Below are positions 25,215-33,234 of a stretch of DNA of 64,000 bases, one piece after another. The notes under the pieces were generated by a model. It was not told where the DNA came from, did not search any database, and saw only the letters and a list, made by a program, of their open reading frames with translations. Position 1 is the first letter of the stretch; every line of letters begins with the position of its first letter. The position numbers and the translations under genes were made by a program. Origin of the DNA: JADGNZ01 sp963715895 (GTDB taxonomy: Bacteria > Acidobacteriota > Thermoanaerobaculia > Gp7-AA8); NCBI GenBank assembly GCA_963715895.1, contig OY970284.1, positions 4,154,001 to 4,218,000 of the forward strand, given 5' to 3'.

Positions 25215-26243
25215 TCAGTGTGCCATTACGAAGAAGACGTCGTAGAAGGACCGCACAGCCTTGCCTTCATGCAGGCGACCCTCGAAACCAAAGTGGTTAC
25301 CATATTGATCGCGTCGGCCCGACCAGTGATGGTCAATATCGATGGCGGTGATGGACGACAAGGTAATGTGCTGCAATTCGCCAGGATCGCAGCGGCCGTT
25401 ATGGTTCGCGTTGATCCACAGCAGGAGATCGGTCCAGATGGGGTCCGAGGCGTCGATGACGCCGTCGCCGTTCAGATCGTATTGGGCGAGAGCGGTGAAG
25501 CCATTCGAAGCGCGACCGCCGCCACGCAACGCGGTTGCGTTCCCGAAGAGCTCCGTGCCATCGTCGATTCTGCCGTTCCCGTTTAGGTCCAGGGCGAGAA
25601 AGGCGACGTCCGCCTCGGGCGCGGTCCAGCCGATCTGCTGAGGATGGCCGACCGCGTTCATATCGAAAGAGACTGGATCGTCGATCCCCGAGAGTTTGTA
25701 CGGTCCGCTTAGACTGATGACAAGGGGATCGTTGCCGGCACTGGAGGAGTTGAATGTGCCGTCGGTGCCGCCGCCGCAGTTGTCAATACAGCCTCCCGGC
25801 CCTGGGTCTGGAGCCGGTGGCGGCGGTGGTGGAGCGGCGATGCAAGCTGACGAACTCTGCCAGGGACCGCCACTTCCGAGCGGGACAGAGGGCGCCCACG
25901 CGTCGGGGGGCTGACCGGTCATCGATGCGTTACTTGTCGCGAAATAGCATGAACCGGGAGCACCTGCCGCATTGAGCGTGTTTCGATATTGAGTACCGTA
26001 GACACCCCATTGGTTTTGTCTTACAACTCCACCGCCATTCGACTCTAGGATCTTGTGGTCTCCGATCAACTGGTAGGTACAGTTTGTACAGGTAATGATA
26101 TCGAACGTGTAGACCACGTTAGTCGTCGACGTCAGACCACCAAAGTTGTCTGCCGATAGCGTGACGTAACCGTCAAAACTGCCAAATGCTCTTGGGAGAA
26201 TTCCAAGGAATACCAAAACGAACAGACTCGCCCTGCATTTCAT
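25215..26243 (-). CDS. Secreted EF-hand-like calcium-binding protein
   Basis: 342 aa from ATG 26243, seven bases after GGAGG. Signal peptide, an N-terminal domain with paired cysteines (CTNC, CYF), a Pro-rich linker (APPPPPPAPDPGPG), then three calcium-loop motifs: DLNGNGRIDDGTE, DLNGDGVIDASD and NANHNGRCDPGE. The block ALDLNGNGRIDDGTELFGNAT is recurrent in secreted bacterial EF-hand/dockerin-like proteins. It should bind Ca2+ outside the cytoplasm; the ligand or enzyme partner is unknown. Its ATG overlaps the preceding gene's stop. Confidence 0.8.
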   Translation of the reverse strand: MKCRASLFVLVFLGILPRAFGSFDGYVTLSADNFGGLTSTTNVVYTFDIITCTNCTYQLIGDHKILESNGGGVVRQNQWGVYGTQYRNTLNAAGAPGSCYFATSNASMTGQPPDAWAPSVPLGSGGPWQSSSACIAAPPPPPPAPDPGPGGCIDNCGGGTDGTFNSSSAGNDPLVISLSGPYKLSGIDDPVSFDMNAVGHPQQIGWTAPEADVAFLALDLNGNGRIDDGTELFGNATALRGGGRASNGFTALAQYDLNGDGVIDASDPIWTDLLLWINANHNGRCDPGELQHITLSSITAIDIDHHWSGRRDQYGNHFGFEGRLHEGKAVRSFYDVFFVMAH

Positions 26244-26944
26244 TGGCATCCCTCCGACTTGCTGCGAAGTTCGGTTTCGGTTTCGCGCACATCGAGCTGC
26301 TTGAACACACCCGGAGCAATCGCCGTATAGAGAAACTGATCAAATCTGACGCCATATATCGATCGAAGACGTTTGATCGCCTGTGCCCTGAGAGGGCACA
26401 TTCTGGTTTCAAAAGCTTTCTGTCTTGCGGCAGCCTCGCCAATAGTCGTAGGTCCGCGGCTCGCGTAGCGACTTTCGAGGTCGTCGTAGTCTCGCTCGAC
26501 CCGAATGAGTTCCATCGATTCCTGTTCCAACGTGGCCATGAAATCCATTGGTAGGCCAAGCGCATGCGCTTTGAGCTCAGCGTCGCGGCGAACTCTTTGG
26601 GCGACATCGTCCTCTTTTCCGTATGCTGCTCGGACAAATATGCCGAAGATTTCGAAAGGCATGAGAAGCTCGGGATTGGCACTCCCCAAGATCACATCGA
26701 TTGGTCTTGCGGCGACTTGTTGCACCGAGGCCGACCGTATTCGTACTGCAGAAGACGCAGCCTCACGACTTGTCATGAAGGCGTCAACTCGAGATGTCTG
26801 TCCCGCGGCATCTATCCTTGCGGTGACCCGTTCGCCGTCGGTCCAGAGCCACGGCGCCTTCGAGTGAACCTTACCTGTCGGCGAGGAGCCAGCAAACAAG
26901 AGACCCGACAGAAGGCAGGAAGCAATCAAGATAGAATGCCGCAT
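26240..26944 (-). CDS. Secreted hypothetical protein, helical
   Basis: 234 aa from ATG 26944 (GGAGG eight bases upstream). Signal peptide (ILIASCLLSGLLFAGS), then mostly charged helices (VAQRVRRDAELKAHALGLP, LEQESMELIRVERDYDDLESRYASRG, EAAARQKAFETRMCPLRAQAIKRLRSIYG). No family recognised. It overlaps the EF-hand gene by four bases and is the first gene of this three-gene set of secreted proteins. The base composition here is visibly less G+C-rich than the neighbouring housekeeping genes. Confidence 0.7.
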   Translation of the reverse strand: MRHSILIASCLLSGLLFAGSSPTGKVHSKAPWLWTDGERVTARIDAAGQTSRVDAFMTSREAASSAVRIRSASVQQVAARPIDVILGSANPELLMPFEIFGIFVRAAYGKEDDVAQRVRRDAELKAHALGLPMDFMATLEQESMELIRVERDYDDLESRYASRGPTTIGEAAARQKAFETRMCPLRAQAIKRLRSIYGVRFDQFLYTAIAPGVFKQLDVRETETELRSKSEGCQ

Positions 26945-27061
26945 CGCGTTCCTCCATTTTTCGCAGCCAACTCCAAATGGCCCGACCCATCCAACGGAAT
27001 GCATGATGGAAACAGGTGCGATCATGATGGGCGGCAGGATATGGCCGGCGAGTCAAGTTGT

Positions 27062-27412
27062 CTAGGGGCAATTTATGACGGCCTGCCGGAGGAGCACTGG
27101 CGAGCATCCGAACTGGCGACGGATCGCCCGATAGAAAGTACGCCGGTCGCCGAAGCCTGCCATCATCCCAATCTCATCGATAGAGATCCTGCCAGCGCGA
27201 AGGAGCCGTTCCGCAAACGACAGTTGGTGTGACCGCAGGACAGCTTTGGGCGGTGAGCCGAGAAGACGATTGCAAAGGCGGAAAAGGTTTTGGTAACCGA
27301 GCTTCAGGAATGTTGCCAGCTCGGAGGCTCGTGCCGCCGTCTTTTCGCCGTGGCAGAACGCCAGGTACTCGGCGATTCCATCCTCCAGCTCCTCTTTCGT
27401 TCGGTACCCCAT
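27062..27412 (-). CDS. Short AraC-type DNA-binding protein
   Basis: 116 aa. Nearly the whole protein is an AraC/XylS double helix-turn-helix: FLKLGYQNLFRLCNRLLG...FAERLLRAGRISIDEIGMMAGFGDRRTFYRAIRRQFGCSP. The usual ligand-binding domain is missing; the open frame upstream of ATG 27412 runs through an intergenic region and is not convincing. It is divergent from the LexA-like gene at 27631, and the 218-bp space between them probably holds promoters for both. Confidence 0.75.
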   Translation of the reverse strand: MGYRTKEELEDGIAEYLAFCHGEKTAARASELATFLKLGYQNLFRLCNRLLGSPPKAVLRSHQLSFAERLLRAGRISIDEIGMMAGFGDRRTFYRAIRRQFGCSPVLLRQAVINCP

Positions 27413-27630
27413 AGTCTCAATGAGTTCAGTTCTGTTGCCCCACCATCGATGAGAGGGACATCTGGTTGCGATTTCCCGACTTCCTGCCAAATTGCTCACG
27501 TTGCCGTTCTCTACAAATAGGAGAGAGACCCCGGGGACCCAACGCCACGATCTCCTGATCTGTGGCCGTGAAATGGTAGAAGAAGGCTCCGCCGCTATAC
27601 GTATGCCTAGACCCGAGGGAGCCTCGGTCG

Positions 27631-28320
27631 ATGGCTGGACGTTTGAACCGGGGAACGACAGTGAAGTACGTTCCATTCGTGAGTTGGCGCGAGAGGTTGC
27701 GTGCCGCGGTCGACGCGAGCGGGCGAACGCAAACCGCAATCGCGGCGGCGGCGGGAGTGAACCAGGAAACACTCAGCCGCGTGCTCAGCGGCATCCACGT
27801 GCAGCCCGGGTTCGACACCGTTGTCCGTATCACGCACGCGCTCGGCGAGAACGTCGGGACGCTGCTCGACGAGCCGGCCTTCCTCCTCGACGCCGAGCAG
27901 AGAGCCGAAATTCGCCGCGTCATCGACTATCTCCAGGCCGCCGTCCGCATGTCGCCGGCCCTCGACGCGCTCGCGGCTCCGAATGCCGTGCTTCAACCCA
28001 CTGCGGAGGTACCGCGGTCGTACTACCTCCGGGGCGCGCGAATGGTCTTTCAGGCCGCCGGCGACTCGATGACCGAGGCAGGAATCCTCGATGGCGATCT
28101 CCTCTTCGTTGCGCCGACGCACGCTATTCGTGACGCGTCGAAGCGCATCGTCGCCTGTCGCCTCGCGGGCACAATCCTCGTGAAGAAGCTCGAGCTCCGC
28201 GTCGGCCGTATCCGGTTGATCAGTTGCAATACACGCTACGCTCCGATCGAGGTCGATGAAGAGGACGACTTCCAGCTCACCGGAATCGCGATCGGACGTC
28301 AGGGCAGTGTCGGGCAGTGA
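27631..28320 (+). CDS. XRE-S24 (LexA/CI-like) self-cleaving repressor
   Basis: 229 aa. N-terminal XRE helix-turn-helix (RTQTAIAAAAGVNQETLSRVLSG) followed by an S24 peptidase domain with the serine in QAAGDSMTEAG and the lysine in GTILVKKLEL. Such repressors cleave themselves on DNA damage or a related signal. The usual cleavage dipeptide is not obvious. No phage genes lie nearby, so it may regulate chromosomal targets, possibly the divergent AraC-type gene. GTG 27661 is an alternative start. Confidence 0.82.
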   Translation: MAGRLNRGTTVKYVPFVSWRERLRAAVDASGRTQTAIAAAAGVNQETLSRVLSGIHVQPGFDTVVRITHALGENVGTLLDEPAFLLDAEQRAEIRRVIDYLQAAVRMSPALDALAAPNAVLQPTAEVPRSYYLRGARMVFQAAGDSMTEAGILDGDLLFVAPTHAIRDASKRIVACRLAGTILVKKLELRVGRIRLISCNTRYAPIEVDEEDDFQLTGIAIGRQGSVGQ

Positions 28321-28365
28321 AGCAACGGCGCGCCGCCAGCGCTCCACATATAATCCGCGCTCCTG

Positions 28366-29808
28366 ATGAAGCCCACACGCGCTCAGCTGGAGGACGTGCT
28401 CGCCTCCCTGAAAGATCCCGCTCTGCGCTATGCCGACGTCCGATGGACGGCGACGCATCAGCAGCATGTGCGGGTGCGCAACGGGGAGGTGGAGACTTTG
28501 TCCTCAACGATCGACCGCGCTATCGGCGTCCGGGTGCTGGTCGGTGACGGGTGGGGTTTCGCGGCGAACAGCGATACCTCCGAGGAGTCGCTGAGGAAGA
28601 CGGCGCGGCGGGCGGTGGAGGTGGCGGCGGCCAGCAACATCGCCTCGACCCAGCGGGTCGTGCTCAGCGACGTCGCGCCGCATGTGGCCACGTGGTCGTC
28701 GACGTATGAGATCGATCCGTGGTCGATCCCCATCGAAAAGAAGATCGAGCATCTGCTGGCCTCGACCGAGCCGATGCGCGGCGACGGCCGCATCCATCAG
28801 GTCGTCGGCGACATCTCCTGCTACCGGCAGGAGAAGATCTTCGCCTCGACCGTGGGCAGCTACATCGAGCAGACCACAACCGAGATGGGCGGCGGTATCG
28901 AGGCGGCGGCGATCGAAGGGAACGAGTTCCAGCGGCGCACCTACCCCAATCCCTTCGGCGGCGACTTTCAGGCCGCGGGATGGGAGTTCATCGAGCGGCT
29001 CGATCTTCCAAAGAAAGCGCTCGACATCCGCGACGAAGCGCTGGCGCTGCTGGCGGCGCCGAAAGCGCCCGCGGGGCGCTTCGATCTCATCATCGGATCG
29101 GCGCAACTGGCCCTGCAGGTCCACGAATCGTGCGGCCATCCCACCGAGCTCGATCGGGCCCTGGGACTGGAGATCTCGCTGGCCGGCGGGTCGTTCCTGA
29201 AACCATCGATGCTCGGCAACTTCCGCTACGGCTCCGAGCACGTCAACATCGTCGGCGACGCCACAATCCCCGGCTCTATCGGCTCCTTCGGCTTCGATGA
29301 CGACGGCGTTCCCGCACAGCGCTTCCATCTCATCGAAAAGGGGATGTTCACCGGCTACCTGACCGGCCGCGACACCGCCCCCGTCATCGGCCGCACCTCG
29401 AACGGCACCGTTCGGGCCGAGACCGCCGCGCGCATCCCAATCATCCGCATGACCAACATCAACCTCGAGCCGGGCAGCACGCCGCTGGCCGACATCATCG
29501 CCGATACGAAGCACGGCATCTTCGTGGAGACGAACAAGTCGTGGTCGATCGACGACCTTCGCCTCAACTTCCAATTCGGCTGCGAGGTGGCCTACGAGAT
29601 CGAGAACGGCCGCCTCGGCCGCCTGCTCCGCAATCCCCTCTACACCGGCACCACCCCCGACTTCTGGCGCTCCTGCGACGCCGTCGCCGATCGTGCAAGC
29701 TGGCAGATCTGGGGTCTCCCCAACTGCGGCAAAGGCGATCCGATGCAGACCATGCGCGTCGCTCACGGCGCACCGGCGGCCCGGTTTCGTAATGTGGAAA
29801 TGGGGTAG
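28366..29808 (+). CDS. tldD: TldD-family metalloprotease
   Basis: 480 aa. The zinc motif HESCGHPTELD (HExxxH) lies near residue 258. The flanking ADVRW, VRNGEVETLSS, GNFRYGSEHVNIVGD and GIFVETNKSW blocks are characteristic of TldD. TldD and TldE form a cage protease that trims unfolded peptides, including some ribosomally made peptide antibiotics and antitoxins. The partner gene follows after 133 bp containing a family C repeat. No RiPP precursor is visible nearby. Confidence 0.92.
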   Translation: MKPTRAQLEDVLASLKDPALRYADVRWTATHQQHVRVRNGEVETLSSTIDRAIGVRVLVGDGWGFAANSDTSEESLRKTARRAVEVAAASNIASTQRVVLSDVAPHVATWSSTYEIDPWSIPIEKKIEHLLASTEPMRGDGRIHQVVGDISCYRQEKIFASTVGSYIEQTTTEMGGGIEAAAIEGNEFQRRTYPNPFGGDFQAAGWEFIERLDLPKKALDIRDEALALLAAPKAPAGRFDLIIGSAQLALQVHESCGHPTELDRALGLEISLAGGSFLKPSMLGNFRYGSEHVNIVGDATIPGSIGSFGFDDDGVPAQRFHLIEKGMFTGYLTGRDTAPVIGRTSNGTVRAETAARIPIIRMTNINLEPGSTPLADIIADTKHGIFVETNKSWSIDDLRLNFQFGCEVAYEIENGRLGRLLRNPLYTGTTPDFWRSCDAVADRASWQIWGLPNCGKGDPMQTMRVAHGAPAARFRNVEMG

Positions 29809-29825
29809 TGGGATGATCGAAAACC

Positions 29826-29920
29826 GAATGTTGAATGTTGAGTGTTCAATGTTGAATGGATGGCCAGCTCCGCGCAGCCACATTCAACATTGAACATTCA
29901 ACATTCATCATTGAACATTC
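29826..29920. repeat. Dispersed inverted repeat, family C (copy 2)
   Basis: AATGTTGAATGTTGAGTGTTCAATG on the left and CATTCAACATTGAACATTC... on the right, around CGCGCAGCC. It separates tldD from tldE. Confidence 0.9.
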
Positions 29921-29941
29921 CGCTTCTCTGAGAACGCAAAA

Positions 29942-31306
29942 ATGCGCTCCGAAAACCACTCCTTCGCAATCCTCGACGCCGCGCTCGACGCCGCGCGCGC
30001 CACCGGTGCGGCCGAGGCCGATGCGGTGTTCGAATCGACGGACCAGAACATCAGTCGATTTGCCAACTCCAACCTGCACCAGAACATGTCGGAGATCAGC
30101 GCGGAGCTGACGCTGCGGGTGATCGTCGACGACGCCATGGGGGTGGCGTCGACCACCGTGTTCGACGCCGATGAGATCGCGCGGACCGCCGCCCTGGCGC
30201 GCGAGGCGGCCCGGCACTCCGATCCGCTGCAGAACTTCAGCGGGCTCTATCGCGGTCACGAGCCGCTGCCCGATGTGCACACCTTCGATGAAGCCACCGC
30301 CGGCATCGCCCCGGCCGACAAGGCCCGCGCGCTGCGGGCCATGTTCGATCGCGGGAGAGCATCCAAGGTCGAATTTGCCGGGGCGTACGGAACGGGCGCG
30401 TCATCCATCGCTGTCGCCAACACACACGGTATTCGCCGCTACTGCACGCTCACCTCGTCGGACGCCACCGTAATCGCCATCGGCGCGGATGGCTCCGGAT
30501 ACGCCACGGACGTCGATCGCAGAAACCTCGACATCGTCGCCCTCGGCGACGAGGCCACATTCAAGGCCACGCTCTGCGCCGGTACGAACGAAGACATCGA
30601 GCCCGGCCCCTACGACGTCATCCTCGAGCCGCCGGCGACCGCCGAGGTGGCCGACTGGATGAATCTCATCACGCTGAGCGGATCGGCGTACGACGACGGC
30701 TCATCGTTCTTTGTCGATAATGTTGGCAAGCAGATCCTCGGCACGAACTTCACGCTAGCCGACGACGCCCTCGACCCCGCCTTCCTCCCCTTCCCCTTCG
30801 ACATGGAAGGGCTGCCGAAACGGCGCGTGGCGCTCATCGAGCGCGGCGTGGTCCGCTCGCCCGCGGTCGACAAGAGTTACGCCGACCGCCTCGGCTTCGC
30901 TCCCACCGCCACCTGCTGGACTCTCGGCGGGACCGAGCACGGCTCGGCATTTCATCTCGCCATCGACGGCGGCGAGGCCACGCGCGAGGAGCTCATCCGC
31001 TCGACCAAGCGGGGCATCTGGGTCACCCGCTTCAACTACGTCAACGGCCTTCTCGAGCCGAAGACGGCGCTCATGACCGGCACTACCCGCGACGGCACCT
31101 TCCTCATTCGCGACGGCGAGGTGGTGGCCCGCCTGCCGAACCTCCGCTGGACGCAGTCGATCGTCGAAGCCTACTCCCGCATCGAAGGACTCACCCGCGA
31201 ACGGCGCCGCGTCGCCACCTGGTACAACCACGTCGGCGGTACCATCGCCCCGGTGATGAAGATCGGAGGATGGAACTTCGCGGGGAAGCAGACGGGGATG
31301 GGGTAA
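29942..31306 (+). CDS. TldE/PmbA-family protein
   Basis: 454 aa, the non-catalytic partner of TldD. It shares the fold (FANSNLHQNMSEISAELTLRV, GVASTTVFDADEI, SGSAYDDGSSFFVDNVGKQILG, TKRGIWVTRFNYVN) but lacks the HExxxH zinc motif. It should form the TldD-TldE heterodimer in the cytoplasm. The C-terminal GGTIAPVMKIGGWNFAGK matches the usual end of the family. Flanked on both sides by family C repeats. Confidence 0.9.
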   Translation: MRSENHSFAILDAALDAARATGAAEADAVFESTDQNISRFANSNLHQNMSEISAELTLRVIVDDAMGVASTTVFDADEIARTAALAREAARHSDPLQNFSGLYRGHEPLPDVHTFDEATAGIAPADKARALRAMFDRGRASKVEFAGAYGTGASSIAVANTHGIRRYCTLTSSDATVIAIGADGSGYATDVDRRNLDIVALGDEATFKATLCAGTNEDIEPGPYDVILEPPATAEVADWMNLITLSGSAYDDGSSFFVDNVGKQILGTNFTLADDALDPAFLPFPFDMEGLPKRRVALIERGVVRSPAVDKSYADRLGFAPTATCWTLGGTEHGSAFHLAIDGGEATREELIRSTKRGIWVTRFNYVNGLLEPKTALMTGTTRDGTFLIRDGEVVARLPNLRWTQSIVEAYSRIEGLTRERRRVATWYNHVGGTIAPVMKIGGWNFAGKQTGMG

Positions 31307-31316
31307 GTCAAAAACG

Positions 31317-31412
31317 AAATGTTGAATGTTCAATGGTGAATGTTCAATGTGAAATGGCTGGTGGCGGAGCGAAGCCCATTTAACATTCAACACTCAACAT
31401 TCAACATTTCTC
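31317..31412. repeat. Dispersed inverted repeat, family C (copy 3)
   Basis: AATGTTGAATGTTCAATGGTG...and CCATTTAACATTCAACACTC.. arms in inverted orientation. It separates tldE from the ABC permease genes. Confidence 0.9.
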
Positions 31413-31460
31413 CTTTGACTCTCCCTCCGTGGCACAAACCTAGCTCCTACCAAACCGGAA

Positions 31461-32384
31461 ATGTCACAGTACATCCTTCGCCGCTTCCTCCAGATGATCC
31501 CGATCACCTTCGGGATCCTGACGCTCGTCTTCTCGCTGATCCACATGATCCCGGGCGATCCGGCGGTGCAGATCGCGGGCGAGGGGGCGCGGGCGGAGGA
31601 CGTCATCGCCGTGCGCAAGGCGCTCGGGCTCGACCAGCCGCTCTGGACGCAATATGTCCACTACGTCACGCACGTCCTTCGTGGCGACCTCGGCACCTCC
31701 TTTCAGACCAACACCAGCGTCTCGGAGCAGATCCGGCAACGCTATCCAGCCACAATCGAGCTGGCCATGGGCTCGATGCTGGTAGCCCTGCTGGTGGCCT
31801 TCCCGCTCGGCGTGATCTCGGCCATCTATCGAAATTCCTGGATCGACAACGTGGCGCGCTTCTTCGCCCTCATCGGCGTCTCCATGCCCAGCTTCCTCTT
31901 CGGACCGCTGCTCATCATCATCTTCGCCATCGACCGACAGTGGTTCCCGGTGTCGGGACGTGACGACGGTCTGCGCTCGCTGGTGCTGCCGTCGCTGACG
32001 ATGGGGCTGGCCCTTTCGGCGATCCTGACGCGCATGATCCGCATCTCGCTCGCCGACGAGCTGACGCAGCTCTACGTCACCACGGCGGTGGCCAAAGGGG
32101 TCACCCGCGGCCGCGCCATCTTCCGTCACGCCCTCAAGAACGCCATGATCCCCGTGATCACCGTGCTGGCGTTGCAGTTCGGATCGCTTCTCACCGGCGC
32201 CATCATCACCGAACAGATCTTCTCCTGGCCCGGCCTCGGCCGCCTGCTCCTGACCTCGATCTCGACCCGCGACTACCCGCAGGTGCAGGCCTCGATTCTC
32301 GTCATCGCCTTGACCTACATCCTCGTGAACTTCGCGAGTGATCTACTGTACGGCGTCGTCGACCCGAGGATCAAGCTGGAATGA
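31461..32384 (+). CDS. Peptide ABC transporter permease, DppB type
   Basis: 307 aa with six predicted helices. N-terminus YILRRFLQMIPITFGILTLVFSLIHMIPGDPA is typical of DppB/OppB proteins. The coupling helix block LYVTTAVAKGVTRGRAIFRHALKNAMIPV meets the ATPase. It forms the import channel with the next gene's product. No ATP-binding or substrate-binding gene follows in this cluster, so those subunits are encoded elsewhere; a peptide-binding lipoprotein gene starts at the left window edge. Confidence 0.93.
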   Translation: MSQYILRRFLQMIPITFGILTLVFSLIHMIPGDPAVQIAGEGARAEDVIAVRKALGLDQPLWTQYVHYVTHVLRGDLGTSFQTNTSVSEQIRQRYPATIELAMGSMLVALLVAFPLGVISAIYRNSWIDNVARFFALIGVSMPSFLFGPLLIIIFAIDRQWFPVSGRDDGLRSLVLPSLTMGLALSAILTRMIRISLADELTQLYVTTAVAKGVTRGRAIFRHALKNAMIPVITVLALQFGSLLTGAIITEQIFSWPGLGRLLLTSISTRDYPQVQASILVIALTYILVNFASDLLYGVVDPRIKLE

Positions 32385-32409
32385 GGCTGACTGCCGCCGA
32401 CTCAAACAG

Positions 32410-33234
32410 ATGACCCGTCTCCTCAAGAACTTCGCCTTCACCACCGGTCTCCTGCTGACCGTAGCCCTGGTCATCGTCGCCATTGCCGCGCCTCTCCTCT
32501 CCCCTTTCGATCCCGATGCCCAGGACACCGCGCGCCGGCTGGAAGCCCCATCGCATGGTCACCTGCTCGGTCTCGACGACCTCGGGCGCGACGTTCTCTC
32601 GCGCATCATCTGGGGGGCGCGCGTATCGCTGCGCGTCGGCTTCAGCGTGGTCATCCTGGCCTCCATCATCGGCATCACCCTCGGATCGATGGCCGGCTAC
32701 TTCGGCGGATGGATGGACACGGTCATCATGCGCGTCACCGACATCCTCCTGGCCTTCCCCGGCATCCTCCTGGCCATCGCCATGGTGGCCGTGCTCGGCC
32801 CGAGCCTCAACAATGTCGTCCTGGCGTTAGTCGTGATCGGCTGGGTCGGCTACGCCCGTCTTGTGCGCGGCCAGGTGTTGAAAGTGCGCGAGATGGAGTA
32901 CGTCATCGCCGCCAAGGCCATGGGCGCCCGCTCGCCGCGAGTCATCATGCGGCACGTGCTGCCGAACGTGATGAACCCGATGATCGTGATGGCCACACTC
33001 GGCCTGGCCGGGACGATTCTCTCCGAGGCCGCGCTGTCGTTTCTGGGACTGGGAGTGCAGCCGCCGACGCCGTCATGGGGTGCCATGCTCACCTCCGGCC
33101 GCCGCTACCTCGGACTGGCCAACCATCTCGCCATCTGGCCCGGCATCGCCATCATGCTGGCCGTCATGGGCCTCAACTTCCTCGGCGACGGACTTATCGA
33201 CGCGCTCGATCCGAAGTACCGGAAGGATTTTTAG
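32410..33234 (+). CDS. Peptide ABC transporter permease, DppC type
   Basis: 274 aa from ATG 32410, 26 bp after the DppB-type gene. Residues 40-75 contain the family's SHGHLLGLDDLGRDVLSRIIWGAR block; the coupling loop EYVIAAKAMGARSPRVIMRHVLPN and AALSFLGLGVQPPTPSWGAML are intact. It pairs with the upstream permease for oligopeptide uptake. Its 3' end overlaps the convergent mannosyltransferase gene by about 40 bp. Confidence 0.93.
   Translation: MTRLLKNFAFTTGLLLTVALVIVAIAAPLLSPFDPDAQDTARRLEAPSHGHLLGLDDLGRDVLSRIIWGARVSLRVGFSVVILASIIGITLGSMAGYFGGWMDTVIMRVTDILLAFPGILLAIAMVAVLGPSLNNVVLALVVIGWVGYARLVRGQVLKVREMEYVIAAKAMGARSPRVIMRHVLPNVMNPMIVMATLGLAGTILSEAALSFLGLGVQPPTPSWGAMLTSGRRYLGLANHLAIWPGIAIMLAVMGLNFLGDGLIDALDPKYRKDF

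Noticed and set aside
27492..28133. Frames overlapping the LexA-like gene on both strands
   Set aside because: No domain; the XRE and S24 motifs are coherent only in the 27631-28320 frame.
27631..28320. Prophage region suggested by a CI-like repressor
   Set aside because: Flanking genes are AraC-type and TldD; no integrase, structural or lysis genes within reach.
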